Shown here: piece after piece, positions 27,778 to 38,033 of the stretch | Layout of the letters: every line of letters begins with the position of its first letter | Position numbering within the stretch: position 1 is the stretch's first letter | Source of the DNA: Burkholderia sp. | GTDB taxonomy: Bacteria > Pseudomonadota > Gammaproteobacteria > Burkholderiales > Burkholderiaceae | Direction: 5' to 3' | DNA: 64,000 bases | Assembly (NCBI GenBank): GCA_040954445.1 | Contig: CP144362.1 | Coordinates: 186,001 to 250,000, forward strand | The notes under the pieces: model-generated | The model's input: the letters and a program-made list of their open reading frames with translations, nothing else | Told to the model about the DNA's origin: nothing | Database searches by the model: none | Made by a program: the position numbers and the translations under genes

Positions 27778-28569
27778 TTTTTCGGGCGACCGAAAAAGGG
27801 CCTGCACGCGAGCGAGATCGGTGGGGGTGTCGACTCCCGGCATCGGAGCTGATTTTGTGACGAGCACAGCGATCCGCTCGCCATGCCACATTGCGCGCAG
27901 CTGTTCCAGCTGCTCGGCCTGCTCGATCGCCGCCTGCGCGAGGCTCGGATAGTTGCGCAAGAAACGCGCACGATAAGCATACAACCCGATGTGACGATAA
28001 GCCGGGAAAGTGGTCGGCCCGGGCATAGTTTCGACGACCGGCCAGTGCGCTTTCCAGGCATCGCGAGACCAGGGAATCGGCGCGCGCGAGAAATACAGCG
28101 CGACACTTTTCGCGTCGAGCGCAACCTTTACCACGTTCGGATTAAATACTTCCTCCGGATCATGGATCGGATGCGCGGCAGTTGCGATTGCACAATCTAG
28201 GTGTGTGGCAAGGTGTGACGCTACGTCGCGGACGAGTGTTGGGTCAATCAGGGGCTCATCGCCCTGCACGTTGACCACGATCGTCTCGTCGGGCAGTGCC
28301 AGTGTGCTGGCTACCTCTGCCAGGCGATCAGTGCCCGAAGGATGGTCGGCGCGCGTGAGCAGGACTTCGAAACCGGCCGCCTGCGCGGCCTCGAGCACCC
28401 TGCGTGCATTTGAGGTCACCAGCACGCGGGCCGCGCCTGCTTCGCGCGCTCGCTCGGCTACGCGCACCACCATCGGCTTGCCGCCAATATCGGCCAACGG
28501 TTTGTTGGGCAGGCGCGTGGAGGCGAGTCGGGCCGGCACGACGACGATGAAAGGCGATGGAGTGGTCAT
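27772..28569 (-). CDS. kdsB: 3-deoxy-manno-octulosonate cytidylyltransferase (CMP-Kdo synthetase)
   Basis: Activates Kdo with CTP to give CMP-Kdo for lipopolysaccharide inner core (and for the poly-Kdo capsule linker made by KpsC). The 265-aa product has the N-terminal nucleotide-binding [31 protein letters not shown], and [11 protein letters not shown] plus [10 protein letters not shown]. The ATG at 28569 gives [15 protein letters not shown]. The last residues PEKY and the TGA come from an IS630-type remnant at 27752–27777, so the native C-terminal end is slightly changed; the conserved core is complete. Its usual neighbours (lpxK side, adk) are absent here. Confidence 0.93.
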   Translation of the reverse strand: MTTPSPFIVVVPARLASTRLPNKPLADIGGKPMVVRVAERAREAGAARVLVTSNARRVLEAAQAAGFEVLLTRADHPSGTDRLAEVASTLALPDETIVVNVQGDEPLIDPTLVRDVASHLATHLDCAIATAAHPIHDPEEVFNPNVVKVALDAKSVALYFSRAPIPWSRDAWKAHWPVVETMPGPTTFPAYRHIGLYAYRARFLRNYPSLAQAAIEQAEQLEQLRAMWHGERIAVLVTKSAPMPGVDTPTDLARVQALFRSPEKY

Positions 28570-28572
28570 TGG

Positions 28573-28621
28573 GGCGTTGTTCCATAAATCGAGCGTGGAG
28601 GGGATGCAATGGCATCGACGG
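28573..28621. repeat. ISa right-end remnant
   Basis: GGCGTTGTTCCATAAATC plus about 30 bases of right-end sequence. It directly abuts another ISa copy (left end at 28623) and lies just upstream of the kdsB start codon. Confidence 0.8.
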
Positions 28622-28622
28622 A

Positions 28623-29141
28623 GGCGTTGTTACATAAATCTGGCGAGAGCCGTTGACGTTTATACGCAACGGTCGCTGGGCCAGCCTCCTATCAAGTCAG
28701 ATTCCAGAGTAACTGCCTAATTTTTGCCAAGAAAATGCGCAAGGACATACACAAGAAAGGTGAGCCGAAGGCACGCTACCGTGTCAGGAATTGGGCGGCC
28801 TATAATGAAGGCCTGATCAACCGGGGGAACATAACAATATGGATAGATGAAGCCGTCCTTGCCAGAATACCCGATGCCATACCCACACGTGGTCGCCCGT
28901 GTCTATACGGCGATACGCTGATTCAGGCATTACTTGGCGTAAAAACCGTCTATCGACTGACGTTGAGCGCCCTTGCAAGGTGTCACCCAAAGTCTGCGCG
29001 ATCTGGCCTTCCCGAGCTTGCCGGTGCCGAATTACACCACGCTCTGTCGCAGGGCAAAACGCGTGATGTCGAACTGCCGATCCTTCGTGACAATGAACCG
29101 ATCCATCTGGTTGTCGACAGCACCGGTCTGAAGGTCTATGG
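28623..29141 (+). mobile_element. ISa left half
   Basis: Left end GGCGTTGTTACATAAATC, then transposase from MRKDIHKKG to GLKVYG. There is a frameshift at LSALARC (an inserted T and a changed CAAGG). Cut at 29141 by an ISa right-end remnant. Confidence 0.87.
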
Positions 29142-29188
29142 GGCGTTGTTGCATAAATCGAACGTGAGGACGCCATGGCATCGGACGG
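29142..29188. repeat. ISa right-end remnant, tandem with next copy
   Basis: 47 bases of ISa right end (the CCATGGCATCGGAC variant of the intact copies) followed at once by the right end of another ISa copy. Confidence 0.82.
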
Positions 29189-30309
29189 GGCGTTGTTGCA
29201 TAAATCGAGTGTGAGGACACGCCTGGCATCGACGGGCATAATTTCAGGCGATACGAACGGATTGGGGACGAGCGCGGTCCGCCATGCGGTTGATGGCACC
29301 GACGCGAACGGAGACCTCGGTCGCCTGCGAGTCGATGTGACGCGCCCAGAGACAGTTGCCGGTGAGGGTCTTGAACCGATACATCGCATTCTCGGCAAGC
29401 GATCGATGGTGGTAGCCACTGTCTTGCTTCCATTCTCGACGACCGGCACGGACAATTGCATCAACCGCGCCATTACGCCACGCCGCACCGGGCATATCCG
29501 CTGGCCAATGAGCGGCACCTTCGCGTGGTGGAATCGAAGGAATAGGACTGCGTGCAGCAATGGCCGCATGGCATGGCTTGGTATCGTAGGCACCGTTACC
29601 GCCGATGACATCGATTTGTTCTTCGCGTGGAATCTGGTCGAGCAACTGGGCTAGAGCGTCACCGTCAGCCACATTCTGATGCGTCATTAGCGCGGCATGC
29701 ACTTGACCCGTATTCACGTTGAGCGCGAGATGGACTTTATGCCACGTGCGCCGCTTCGAGTAGCCGTGCTGGCGCACCTTTCCATTCACCTTCGCCATAG
29801 ACTTTCAGACCGGTGCTGTCGACAACCAGATGGATCAGTTCGTTGTCGCGAAGGATCGGCAGTTCGACATCAAGCGTTTGCCCGTCGAAAGAGTGTAGTG
29901 TAATTCGGCACCGGCAAGCTCGGAAAGGTCAGATCACGCAGACTGTGGGTGAAACCTTGCAGGGCGCGCAACGTCCGTCAATAGACGGTCTTCACGCCAA
30001 GTAATGCCTCAATCAGCGCATCGCCGTATAAACACGGGCGACCACGTGTGGGTATGGCGCCGGGTATTCTGGCAAGGACGGCTTCATCTATCCATATCGT
30101 CACGTTCCACCGGTTGATCAGGCCTGCATTATAGGCCGCCCAATTCCTGACACGGTAGCGTGCCTTCGGCTCACCTGTCTTGTGTATGTCCTTGCGCATT
30201 TTCTTGGAAAAATTAGGCAGTTACTCTAGAATCTGACTTGATAGGGGGCTTGCCGGCGAGCGTTGCGCGTAAACGTCAACGGATCTCGCTCGATTTATGC
30301 AACAACGCC
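29189..30309 (-). mobile_element. ISa copy, degenerate
   Basis: Both ends present with about 1,121 bp between. Flanks do not match. It follows the older subfamily sequence (ATAATTTCAGGCG). Confidence 0.9.
29244..30199 (-). pseudogene. ISa transposase, frameshifted
   Basis: The C-terminal 185 residues (29798–29244) with D202 and E270, and the N-terminal 73 residues (30199–29978), are in different frames. The middle carries an extra base at AACGGAAAGG-type sequence and a stop near KTVY. Confidence 0.87.
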
Positions 30310-31226
30310 ACGCTCTGCCCGAGAAGGTGCGGCTGGATTGCGTGACAAGCCGAGCGGTGGAGCAGTGAACCCACGCCGTGCCCTGAGTGAGCAGCAGGAA
30401 ATAGAAATTCGCGCGCTGTTGCGCAATCAGATGCCGGACCAGTTGAAGATGTCGTTCGCGTTGTAGACGCGACATGCCGTGCGGGAGTTGATCCGGAAGC
30501 GATGCGGTTTAACGCTGACGCTGCAGGGTATCGGCCTGTATCTGGCGCGCTGGGGTTTCACGCCGCAAAAGCCGATGAAATGGGCCTATGAACAGCGACC
30601 GGAAGCAGTGCAGGCATGGCTGAACGAGACGTATCCGGAGATTTCCAGCCGGGCCATAGCCGAAGGTGTGGAGATCCAGTGGGGCGATGGAAACGGGGCT
30701 GCGCTCGGACGGTGTGTGAGGCCGCTCCCACGAGCCGATTGGCAAGACGCCCTAGCGACGCGTGGCGAGTCGACGCGAAGGCCTTTCGGTGATGTCGACG
30801 GTGACGAACCGTGGCCAGGTGCGCTGGAAAGTCTTCCAGCGTGCCATGAATGCCGACATCCTGCTCGCTTTCATGAAGCGAGCTGATTAAAGATATGCGC
30901 AACAAGAAAGTGTTTTTGACTCTCGACAACCTGAAAGTTCATCACGCAAAACCGCTCACGGCGTGGTTGACTGAGCGCCTCGATGAGATCGAGGCGTTCT
31001 ACCTTCCGTCGTACAGCCCTGGAATGAATCCAGACGAGATGCTCAATGCTGACCTGAAGGTGAACATGACGAAACAGGCTCCGAAACGGACCAAGGGGCA
31101 TCTCAAAAAAGCGGTCATCAGACATCTATGTCGTCTCCAGCATTCACCATAACGTGTCGCTCGCTATTTCATGCACAAACGAATTTGTTATGCAAATTAA
31201 GTCAAGTTCTCGTATTTCTGATCAAT
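30310..31226 (+). pseudogene. IS630-family transposase, degenerate, 5' end missing
   Basis: Reads REGAAGLRDKPSGGAVNPRRAL, then FAL-stop (TAG for Trp), LIRKRCGLTLTLQGIGLYLARWGFTPQKP, and after frameshifts MRNKKVFLTLDNLKVHHAKP and FYLPSYSPGMNPDEMLNADL. It ends with the TA-type terminus (CTGATCAATA) at 31226. The helix-turn-helix part was removed at the joint with ISa. Confidence 0.85.
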
Positions 31227-31297
31227 AATGACGCATTAGAATGCGGCTGATGGTGACATCCTGGCCAATTTGCTCGACCAGATTCCACGCGAAGAAC
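31227..31297 (+). mobile_element. ISa fragment, left of palindrome P2
   Basis: Decayed transposase centre (MTH-NVADGD region to PREE). It is interrupted after GCGAAGAAC by palindrome P2 and continues at 31459. Confidence 0.8.
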
Positions 31298-31458
31298 GGC
31301 GTTGTTGCATAAATCGAGCGCAAGGACGTAATGGCATCGACGGGCATATTGATCACGAATTTCGGATCAATAATTTCAGGTGATATGAACGGATTGCCGA
31401 CGAGCTCATCCGCAATCCGTTCCATTGCATTCTCATGCTCGATTTATGCAACAACGCC
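31298..31458. repeat. palindromic miniature element P2 (9-bp target duplication)
   Basis: 161-bp element with ISa right ends on both sides as inverted arms. It carries a second inner inverted repeat (GGATTGC…GCAATCC) and a nested IS630-type terminal pair at about 31346–31371. It is inserted in an ISa transposase remnant between GCGAAGAAC and GCGAAGAAG, an 8/9 matching target duplication; the undisturbed ISa sequence reads GCGAAGAAC there. No coding capacity. Confidence 0.9.
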
Positions 31459-31858
31459 GCGAAGAAGAAATCGATGTCATCGGTTGTGAAGGTGTCTACG
31501 ACACCAAGCCATGCCTGCGGCCATTGCTGCACGCAGTGCTATTGCTTCGCTTCCGCCACGCGATGGCGCCGCTCATTGGCTAGCGGATACGCCCGGTGCG
31601 GCGTGGCGTAATGGCGCGGTTGAGGCAATTGACCGGTGACGGTCGGCGAGAATGGAAGCAAGACAGTGGCTACCACCGGAGATCGCTTGCCGAGAATGCG
31701 ATGTATCGGTTCAAGACCCTCACCGGCAACTGATCTCTGGGCGAGTCGGCGTAATTAACCGCATGGCGGACCTCGCTCGTCCGCAATCCGTTCGTATCAC
31801 CTGAAATTATGCCCGTCGATGCCATTGCGTCCTCGCGATCGATTTATGCAACAACGCC
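31459..31858 (+). mobile_element. ISa fragment, right of palindrome P2
   Basis: Continuation of the fragment at 31227: the transposase C-terminal third with several indels, then the ISa right end at 31858. Confidence 0.85.
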
Positions 31859-32010
31859 CAACAACGCCCATAATAGCCGCTGCACGATGTGCTCAACAAC
31901 GAGAGGCGCTGGCCCTGTTCGGCCAGGCCACCTACGACTGGATTTCGGGTGCCGCGAAGATCTTGGTCGCCCTGCCTTGGCAGGATCTCGTGCCTGCTTT
32001 CTCCGGATAG
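31859..32010 (+). pseudogene. 3' remnant of an unidentified gene
   Basis: The frame ending at TAG 32008–32010 reads QQREALALFGQATYDWISG then LPWQDLVPAFSG. The sequence is GC-rich, codon use resembles the neighbouring native genes, and the ISa end cuts its 5' side. It looks like the last ~45 codons of a real gene. I do not recognise the family with confidence. The following 32011–32251 holds no gene that I can support and presumably the nnr promoter. Confidence 0.35.
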
Positions 32011-32251
32011 CCTGCCGGAGGTCGGGGCGACGCGCTACCCGTGCATTTTCGTCAATCTCAGCAGCCATGGCCCCGGGTCGGCTGGGCCATCCTTTCGGCT
32101 CTGCTAAAGTGGTGAGCGATGATCTCGTCGACACGTCGCATCACGTGCCGACCGACATGCTCGCCGCACTCCCCAGTGGACCGCTTTGCCACCTGACGCA
32201 GCCTTCGCACGGCACCTCGATCGGGTCCGCCCTGGTGGGTCCCCTCCTGAC

Positions 32252-33859
32252 ATGACGCCGCTCGCCCCCTCCGCCTCGCGGTCCGCCGTCCCACCCTCGT
32301 TGAACGCCCGGCCCGCCAATCCGTTCGAAGTCCCGCTCACCCACCTGCCCCTGGCGCTGTCCAGCATTGCTGACCTGCGCAAGGCTGAAGCTGAGGCTAC
32401 CGCCGCGCTGCCGCCGCATACGCTGATGGCGCGGGCCGGCGCGACCGCCGCGCGCTGGCTGGCCGAGCGTGGCGATCGCGTGGCGGGCCCGGTCTGGCTC
32501 GCGGCGGGCCCGGGCAACAACGGTGGAGACGCGCTGCTTGCGGCCGCCGAGCTGCTGCGGCTAGGCGTACAGGTCGAAGTCTGCCTGCTGGGTGAGCCGA
32601 AACCAGAGGACGCGCGCTGGGCGCTGGAACTCGCGCGCAAGGCTGGCGTGCTGATCTCGCCCGAGCCACCCACCTCACTCGACGCCTATGGCTGGTGCGT
32701 CGACGGCCTGTTCGGGATTGGCCTAGCGCGGCCTGTGACGGGGCCGTTCGTGGCGCTCGTCGAGGCGCTGTCGGCGCGCTCGCACGGCTTCGGGCACGTG
32801 CTCGCGCTCGACGTGCCAAGCGGCATCGATGCCGACAGCGGCGCGCGCGTCGGCGACGGCCCCGCCGTCACGGCTACGCATACGCTGAGCTTCATCGCCG
32901 CCAAGCCGGGGCTGTATTTCGGCGATGGTCGCGACCATGCCGGTGAGATCGCGGTCGACACGCTCGACGCGTTGCCGGAAATGCCTTCTGCCATCCTCAA
33001 CGCGCCGGCCTTGTTTGCGCCTTGCTGGCCCGCGCGCAGTGCCGCTTCGCACAAGGGTAGCTTCGGAAGCGTGGCGATCGTCGGCGGCGATACCGGCATG
33101 TGTGGTGCAGCAATCCTGGCCGCGCGCGCCGCGCTGCAAGCCGGCGCAGGCAAGGTGCACGTCGGATTTCTCAGCGAGGATGCCCCATCTTACGACCCGG
33201 CCTTCCCCGAACTGATGCTGCATCCGGCGCGCTCACTGAACACCGAAGGGCTTAGCGCAATCTGCATCGGCTGTGGGCTGGGCATGCGCGAGCACGCGAT
33301 CGAGACGCTACGCGCAGTCCTCACACTCGACTGCCCCTTGGTCATCGATGCCGATGCGCTGAACCTGATCACCACACATGTCGAATTGCACTTAGCCCTG
33401 GTCAAACGCGGCGTGCGTCACGCTGTTTCGATCCTGACCCCACATCCGCTCGAAGCGGCCCGTCTGCTCGGCACGCGCACCGCGGCGGTCCAGGGCGATC
33501 GCCTTGCCGCCGCACGCGAACTGGCCACTCGCTTCCAGGCAATCGCGGTACTCAAAGGCTCAGGCACAGTGATTGCTGAGTTGTTCGGTCGCATCGTCGT
33601 CAACCCGACCGGGAATGCCGTGCTGGCCACCGGCGGCACTGGCGACGTACTCGTCGGCTTGATCGCGGCTTTCGTTGCGCAGCGCCTACCCGCCTGGGAG
33701 GCCGCGCTGGCCGGCGTCTACCTACATGGTCTCGCAGCCGACTGCCTGAGCGCGCTCGGTGCCGGCCCGGTGGGCATGGCTGCCGGGGAACTGGCGCCGG
33801 CCGTACGCAGGCTGTTGAACCGTCACTTTTACTCTCGCCTCACGACGTTTCCGCAGTGA
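32252..33859 (+). CDS. nnr: bifunctional NAD(P)H-hydrate epimerase / ADP-dependent dehydratase
   Basis: Repairs damaged NAD(P)H: the N-terminal YjeF domain epimerises R-NAD(P)HX and the C-terminal ribokinase-like domain dehydrates the S form using ADP. The 535-aa product has WLAAGPGNNGGDAL near residue 90 and DVPSGIDADSG near 195 for the epimerase. For the dehydratase it has SHKGSFGSVAIVGGDTGMCGAA, LTPHPLEAARLLG and the catalytic NAVLATGGTGDVLVG. ATG 32252 is chosen because it begins the native-looking sequence MTPLAPSASRS; an in-frame upstream start at 32186 has no ribosome binding site. It precedes pgi in the same direction with a 156-base gap that may hold a promoter. Confidence 0.93.
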   Translation: MTPLAPSASRSAVPPSLNARPANPFEVPLTHLPLALSSIADLRKAEAEATAALPPHTLMARAGATAARWLAERGDRVAGPVWLAAGPGNNGGDALLAAAELLRLGVQVEVCLLGEPKPEDARWALELARKAGVLISPEPPTSLDAYGWCVDGLFGIGLARPVTGPFVALVEALSARSHGFGHVLALDVPSGIDADSGARVGDGPAVTATHTLSFIAAKPGLYFGDGRDHAGEIAVDTLDALPEMPSAILNAPALFAPCWPARSAASHKGSFGSVAIVGGDTGMCGAAILAARAALQAGAGKVHVGFLSEDAPSYDPAFPELMLHPARSLNTEGLSAICIGCGLGMREHAIETLRAVLTLDCPLVIDADALNLITTHVELHLALVKRGVRHAVSILTPHPLEAARLLGTRTAAVQGDRLAAARELATRFQAIAVLKGSGTVIAELFGRIVVNPTGNAVLATGGTGDVLVGLIAAFVAQRLPAWEAALAGVYLHGLAADCLSALGAGPVGMAAGELAPAVRRLLNRHFYSRLTTFPQ

Positions 33860-34015
33860 GACCCGCTATACTGGCCGGTCCCGCGCGAGCTCGATCCGTT
33901 CTCGATAGACGCCGAGCGCAGCGCGCGGCTTTCGCAGTCCCCGGTAGTTCGCCGGCGAGCGGCGGCATCCTGCCGCCCACGCCTTCTGAGTCACGACAGT
34001 TTCGCTAAAACCGAT

Positions 34016-35638
34016 ATGACGCTGAATTCGCTCCCAGCTTGGTCCGCCCTCCAATCGCACTACGAAGAGATCCATGACGCGCAGTTGTGCGACTGGTTCG
34101 CCCCCGCCAACGATCCCGCGCCGACGCGCGCCGAACGCTTTACCGTGGCGGGCGGCGGCCTCGTGATCGACTTCTCGAAGAACCGCATCACTGACGTGAC
34201 GCTGAAGCTGCTAGTGCAGCTCGCGAGCGAGGCCGGCGTCGAGGCGCGCCGCGACGCGATGTTCGCCGGCGAGGTGGTGAACCCGACCGAAGGGCGCGCC
34301 GCTCTGCATATCGCGCTGCGTGCGAGCTCGCCCGATGCGCCCTTCCACGCCCAAGTGCTGGCCGCGCGCAAGAAGATGGCTGCCTTCGCAGAGCAGGTTC
34401 GAGACGGTCGCTGGACCGGCTATACTGGAAAGCGTATTCGCCACGTGATCAACATCGGCATCGGCGGCTCGGACCTCGGCCCGAAGATGGTGGTGCACGC
34501 ACTCGACCACCTCGCCACGCGCGAGTTGTCTTGCGCCTTTGTCTCGAACGTGGACGGCGCGGCTCTTTCCCGCACGATCGAACATTGTCATCCAGAGGAA
34601 ACGCTAGTGATCGTGGTCTCGAAGACCTTCACTACGCTCGAGACAAAAACCAATGCCCGCTCTGCCCGAGACTGGCTGCTCGCACACGGTTGTCCCGAGA
34701 ATGCGCTGTCCAGGCACTTTGTCGGCGTCTCGGCGAACTCTGAGGAAGTGGTCAAGTTCGGTATCGACGTACACAATATGTTCGAGATGTGGGACTGGGT
34801 GGGTGGGCGTTATTCGCTGTGGTCGGCGGTCGGCCTGTCGATCATGATCGCGATCGGGCCCGAGCAGTGCGAAGAGCTGCTGGCCGGTGCAAACGAAATG
34901 GATCGCCATTTTCGTGAGGTGCCGCTGGAGGCGAACCTGCCGGTGCTGCTCGGCCTCATCGGCATCTGGTATCGCAACTTCTTCGGCTTGCAGAGCTACT
35001 TGGTGGCACCGTATTCGGAAGCACTGCACTTCCTGCCCTCGTACCTGCAGCAGCTCGAGATGGAGAGCAACGGCAAGTCGGCGCGTCTAGACGGTACCTT
35101 TGTCGACTACCCGACCTCGGCCGTCACTTGGGGCGAGCCGGGCACCAACGGCCAGCACGCTTTCTTCCAGATGCTGCACCAGGGCCCGACCATCGTGCCG
35201 ATCGACTTCATTGCGGTGCTCACGCCCGAGCATGCGCTGGCCAGCCATCATCCGAAGCTTCTGGCTAACTGCTTCGCGCAGAGCGAGGCGCTGATGCTGG
35301 GCCGCACGCTGGAGGAAGCGCGCGAGATCGCCGGCCTGGAGAAGCCCGAGCTGGCACCACACCTGACTTTCCCAGGAAACCGCCCGACCAGCACGATCCT
35401 GGTCGATGCGCTCACCGCGCGCGCGCTGGGCACCCTAATCGCGCTCTACGAGCACAAGGTGCTGGTGCAGGCTTCGGTGTGGAACATCAACCCCTTTGAT
35501 CAATGGGGCGTTGAGCTTGGCAAGATCCTCGGCAAGGTGGTGGAAGCTGATCTCACTGCGGATGACGTCGATCCAACCAAGCACGATTCTTCGACCTCGG
35601 CGTTGATCGCGCGGGCTCGCTCAGCGCTTCAGCGCTGA
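34016..35638 (+). CDS. pgi: glucose-6-phosphate isomerase
   Basis: Interconverts glucose-6-P and fructose-6-P. The 540-aa product has the family signatures [49 protein letters not shown], and the catalytic region [16 protein letters not shown] with [15 protein letters not shown]. The ATG at 34016 gives [16 protein letters not shown], the usual Burkholderia start. The gene appears intact; ISa begins 19 bases after its stop. A TATACT box at about 33868 upstream could serve as −10 but the −35 is unclear. Confidence 0.97.
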   Translation: MTLNSLPAWSALQSHYEEIHDAQLCDWFAPANDPAPTRAERFTVAGGGLVIDFSKNRITDVTLKLLVQLASEAGVEARRDAMFAGEVVNPTEGRAALHIALRASSPDAPFHAQVLAARKKMAAFAEQVRDGRWTGYTGKRIRHVINIGIGGSDLGPKMVVHALDHLATRELSCAFVSNVDGAALSRTIEHCHPEETLVIVVSKTFTTLETKTNARSARDWLLAHGCPENALSRHFVGVSANSEEVVKFGIDVHNMFEMWDWVGGRYSLWSAVGLSIMIAIGPEQCEELLAGANEMDRHFREVPLEANLPVLLGLIGIWYRNFFGLQSYLVAPYSEALHFLPSYLQQLEMESNGKSARLDGTFVDYPTSAVTWGEPGTNGQHAFFQMLHQGPTIVPIDFIAVLTPEHALASHHPKLLANCFAQSEALMLGRTLEEAREIAGLEKPELAPHLTFPGNRPTSTILVDALTARALGTLIALYEHKVLVQASVWNINPFDQWGVELGKILGKVVEADLTADDVDPTKHDSSTSALIARARSALQR

Positions 35639-35656
35639 GAGGCGAAGCGTTATTGC

Positions 35657-36592
35657 GGCGTTGTTGCATAAATCGAGCGAGATCCGTTGGCGTTTACGCG
35701 CAACGGTTGTGGGGCCAGCCTCCTATCAAGTCAGATTCCAGAGTAACTGCCTATTTTTTGCCAAGAAAATGTGCAAGGACATACACAAGACAGGTGAGCC
35801 GAAGGCACGCTACCGTGTCAGGAATTGGGCGGCTTATAATGAAGGCCTGATCAACCGGGGGAACGTAACAATATGGATAGATGAAGCCGTCCTTGCCAGA
35901 ATACCCGATGCCATACCCACACGTGGTCGCCCGTGTCTATACGGCGATACGCTGATTCAGACATTACTTGGCGTGAAGACCGTCTATCGACTAACGTTGC
36001 GCGCCCTGCAAGGTTTCACCCAAAGTCTGCGCGATTTGGCCTTCCCGAGCTTGTCGGTGCCGAATTACACCACGCTCTGTCGCCGGGCAAAAACGCTTGC
36101 TGTCGAACTGCCGATCCTTCGTGACAATGAACCAATCCATCTGGATGTCGACAGCACCGGTCTGAAGGTCTATGGAGAAGGTGAATGGAAGGTGCGCCAG
36201 CACGGCTACTCGAAGCGGCGCACGTGGCGTAAAGTCCATCTCGCGCTCAACGCGAATACGGGTCAAGTGCATGCCGCGCTAATGACGAATCAGAATGTGG
36301 CTGACGGTGACGCTCTCGCCAAGTTGCTCGACCAGATTCCACGCGAAGAACAAATCGATGTCATCGGCGGTGATGGTGCCTACGACACCAAGCCATGCCA
36401 TGCGGCCATTGCTGCACGCAGTGCTATTCCTTCGATTCCGCCACGCGAGGGTGCCGTTCATTGGCCAGCGGATATGCCCGGTGCGGCGTGGCGTAATGGC
36501 GCGGTTGATGCAATTGCCCGTGACGGTCGTCGAGAATGGAAGCAAGACAGTGGCTACCACCGCCGATCGCTTGCCGAGAATGCGATCTATCG
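35657..36592 (+). mobile_element. ISa copy lacking its 3' end
   Basis: Left end GGCGTTGTTGCATAAATC and the transposase (ATG 35769) open to residue 274 (SLAENAIYR), including D128, D202 and E270. It is then cut by palindrome P3. The last ~45 residues and the right end are gone; a read-through frame ends at 36647. Confidence 0.9.
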
Positions 36593-36783
36593 GGCGTTGT
36601 TGCATAAATCAAGTGCGAGGACGCAATGGCATCCACGGGCATATTGATCACGAATTTCGGATCAAGAATTTCAGGCGATATGAACGGATTGCGGACGAGC
36701 GCGGTCCGCAATCCGTTCGTATCGCCTGAAATTATGCCCGTAGATGCCATGGCGTCCTCACGCTCGATTTATGCAACAACGCC
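36593..36783. repeat. palindromic miniature element P3
   Basis: 191 bp, the largest of the set: ISa right ends as outer inverted arms, an inner GGATTGCGGAC/GTCCGCAATCC hairpin, and the same nested IS630-type terminal pair seen in P2 and P6. Left flank GATCTATCG is ISa transposase, right flank CCTGTGAGT is xseB-side DNA, so no target duplication remains. Confidence 0.88.
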
Positions 36784-36850
36784 CCTGTGAGTGGCAAACG
36801 AAAGAAAGCCCCGGCTTCTCCGGGGGATAATGACTTTGATACTTTGTCCC

Positions 36851-37145
36851 ATGGCGAGAAACGCGACTCCAGGCGGCTGCAGCATCGGGTGCCGGCTCCG
36901 AATCGGTGCTGGCCTCTTATGAAACCGCGCTCAAGGAGCTCGAAATGCTTATCGCACGGATGGAGGGCAGGACACTGAGCCTCGAGGGTTCGCTCGCCGC
37001 CTATCGGCGTGGGACAGTTCTTATTGTGTTTGGCCAAAAACAACTCGACAAGGTCGAGCAGCAGGTGTGTATGCCCGACGGGGCCACCCTGAAGCCGCAC
37101 GCCAATGGATCGGGTACCACGGACGGCGAAGGCAACGATCTATGA
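36851..37145 (+). CDS. xseB: exodeoxyribonuclease VII small subunit, 5' frameshift suspected
   Basis: XseB binds XseA to form exonuclease VII, which degrades single-stranded DNA. The conserved part YETALKELEMLIARMEGRTLSLEGSLAAYRRGTVLI is read in the frame of a GTG at 36906 (79 aa to the stop). The likely native start, ATG 36851 (MARNATP), is in another frame, so one or two bases were probably lost or gained in the Ala-rich stretch at 36860–36885. Restart at GTG 36906 has no ribosome binding site and would trim the linker only. The stop overlaps ispA (ATGA), keeping translational coupling. Upstream, CCCCGG/CCGGGG at 36820–36837 looks like a leftover terminator stem. Confidence 0.75.
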
Positions 37146-38026
37146 CATTCGAACAATGGATACGCACGGTGCTGGCGCGCGTCGAAGATGCGCTTGGCCA
37201 ATATTTGCCAGCCGAGACGGTGGTGCCGGGCAAGCTGCATGAAGCAATGCGCTACGCAGTGATGGGTGGCGGAAAGCGGGTGCGCCCGCTGCTGTGCCAT
37301 GCTGCGGGCGAGCTGACCCGTGCGACCGAGGCCGCGCGCAATGCTGCCTCGGCCGCGCTGGAGATGATCCACGTCTACTCGCTGGTGCATGACGATATGC
37401 CGTGCATGGACGACGACGCACTACGTCGCGGCAAGTCGACCGTTCACATCCAGTACGACGAACCCACGGCACTGCTGGTCGGCGACGCGCTGCAATCGCA
37501 GGCCTTCGTCGCGCTGACGGACGCAGCTGCGCTCACCGCTGTCCAGCAGGCCGCGCTGGTGCGCGAACTTGCCTTGGCGAGTGGCTCGGTCGGGATGGCC
37601 GGCGGCCAGGCGATCGACCTGACCAGCGTGGGCCTAATGCTCACGCGCGAACAGCTCGAAACAATGCATCGCAAGAAGACCGGCGCGCTGCTGCGTGCTG
37701 CGGTGCGTATGGGCGCGCTCGCCGGCGAGACGCCGTCGGACGGCACGATACGCGCGCTCGACGTCTATGCCGACGCGATCGGCCTGGCCTTCCAGGTAGT
37801 CGACGACATTCTCGACGTGACAATCGATTCCGCCACGCTCGGCAAGACGGCGGGCAAGGACGCGGCGGCCAACAAGCCGACCTACGTATCGATCATTGGC
37901 ATCGATGCCTCACGCGAGCTGGCCGAGCAACTGCGTGCCGATGCGCACGCGGCACTGCAACCGTTCGGCGCGCGCGCCCAGCGTCTTGCCGAACTCGCCG
38001 ACCTGGTGGTGAACCGGGTCAGCTGA
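37142..38026 (+). CDS. ispA: (2E,6E)-farnesyl diphosphate synthase
   Basis: Condenses isopentenyl and dimethylallyl diphosphate to farnesyl diphosphate, the precursor of undecaprenyl-P and quinone tails. The 294-aa product has GGGKRVRPLL, the first Asp-rich motif DDMPCMD at residues 84–90, the KT pair in HRKKTGALL and the second Asp-rich motif VVDDILDVT, followed by KDAAANKPTYVS. The ATG overlaps the xseB stop by 4 bases. Its TGA overlaps the 9-bp target duplication of the ISa copy that now separates it from dxs, its normal partner. Confidence 0.96.
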   Translation: MTFEQWIRTVLARVEDALGQYLPAETVVPGKLHEAMRYAVMGGGKRVRPLLCHAAGELTRATEAARNAASAALEMIHVYSLVHDDMPCMDDDALRRGKSTVHIQYDEPTALLVGDALQSQAFVALTDAAALTAVQQAALVRELALASGSVGMAGGQAIDLTSVGLMLTREQLETMHRKKTGALLRAAVRMGALAGETPSDGTIRALDVYADAIGLAFQVVDDILDVTIDSATLGKTAGKDAAANKPTYVSIIGIDASRELAEQLRADAHAALQPFGARAQRLAELADLVVNRVS

Positions 38027-38033
38027 TGCGAAG

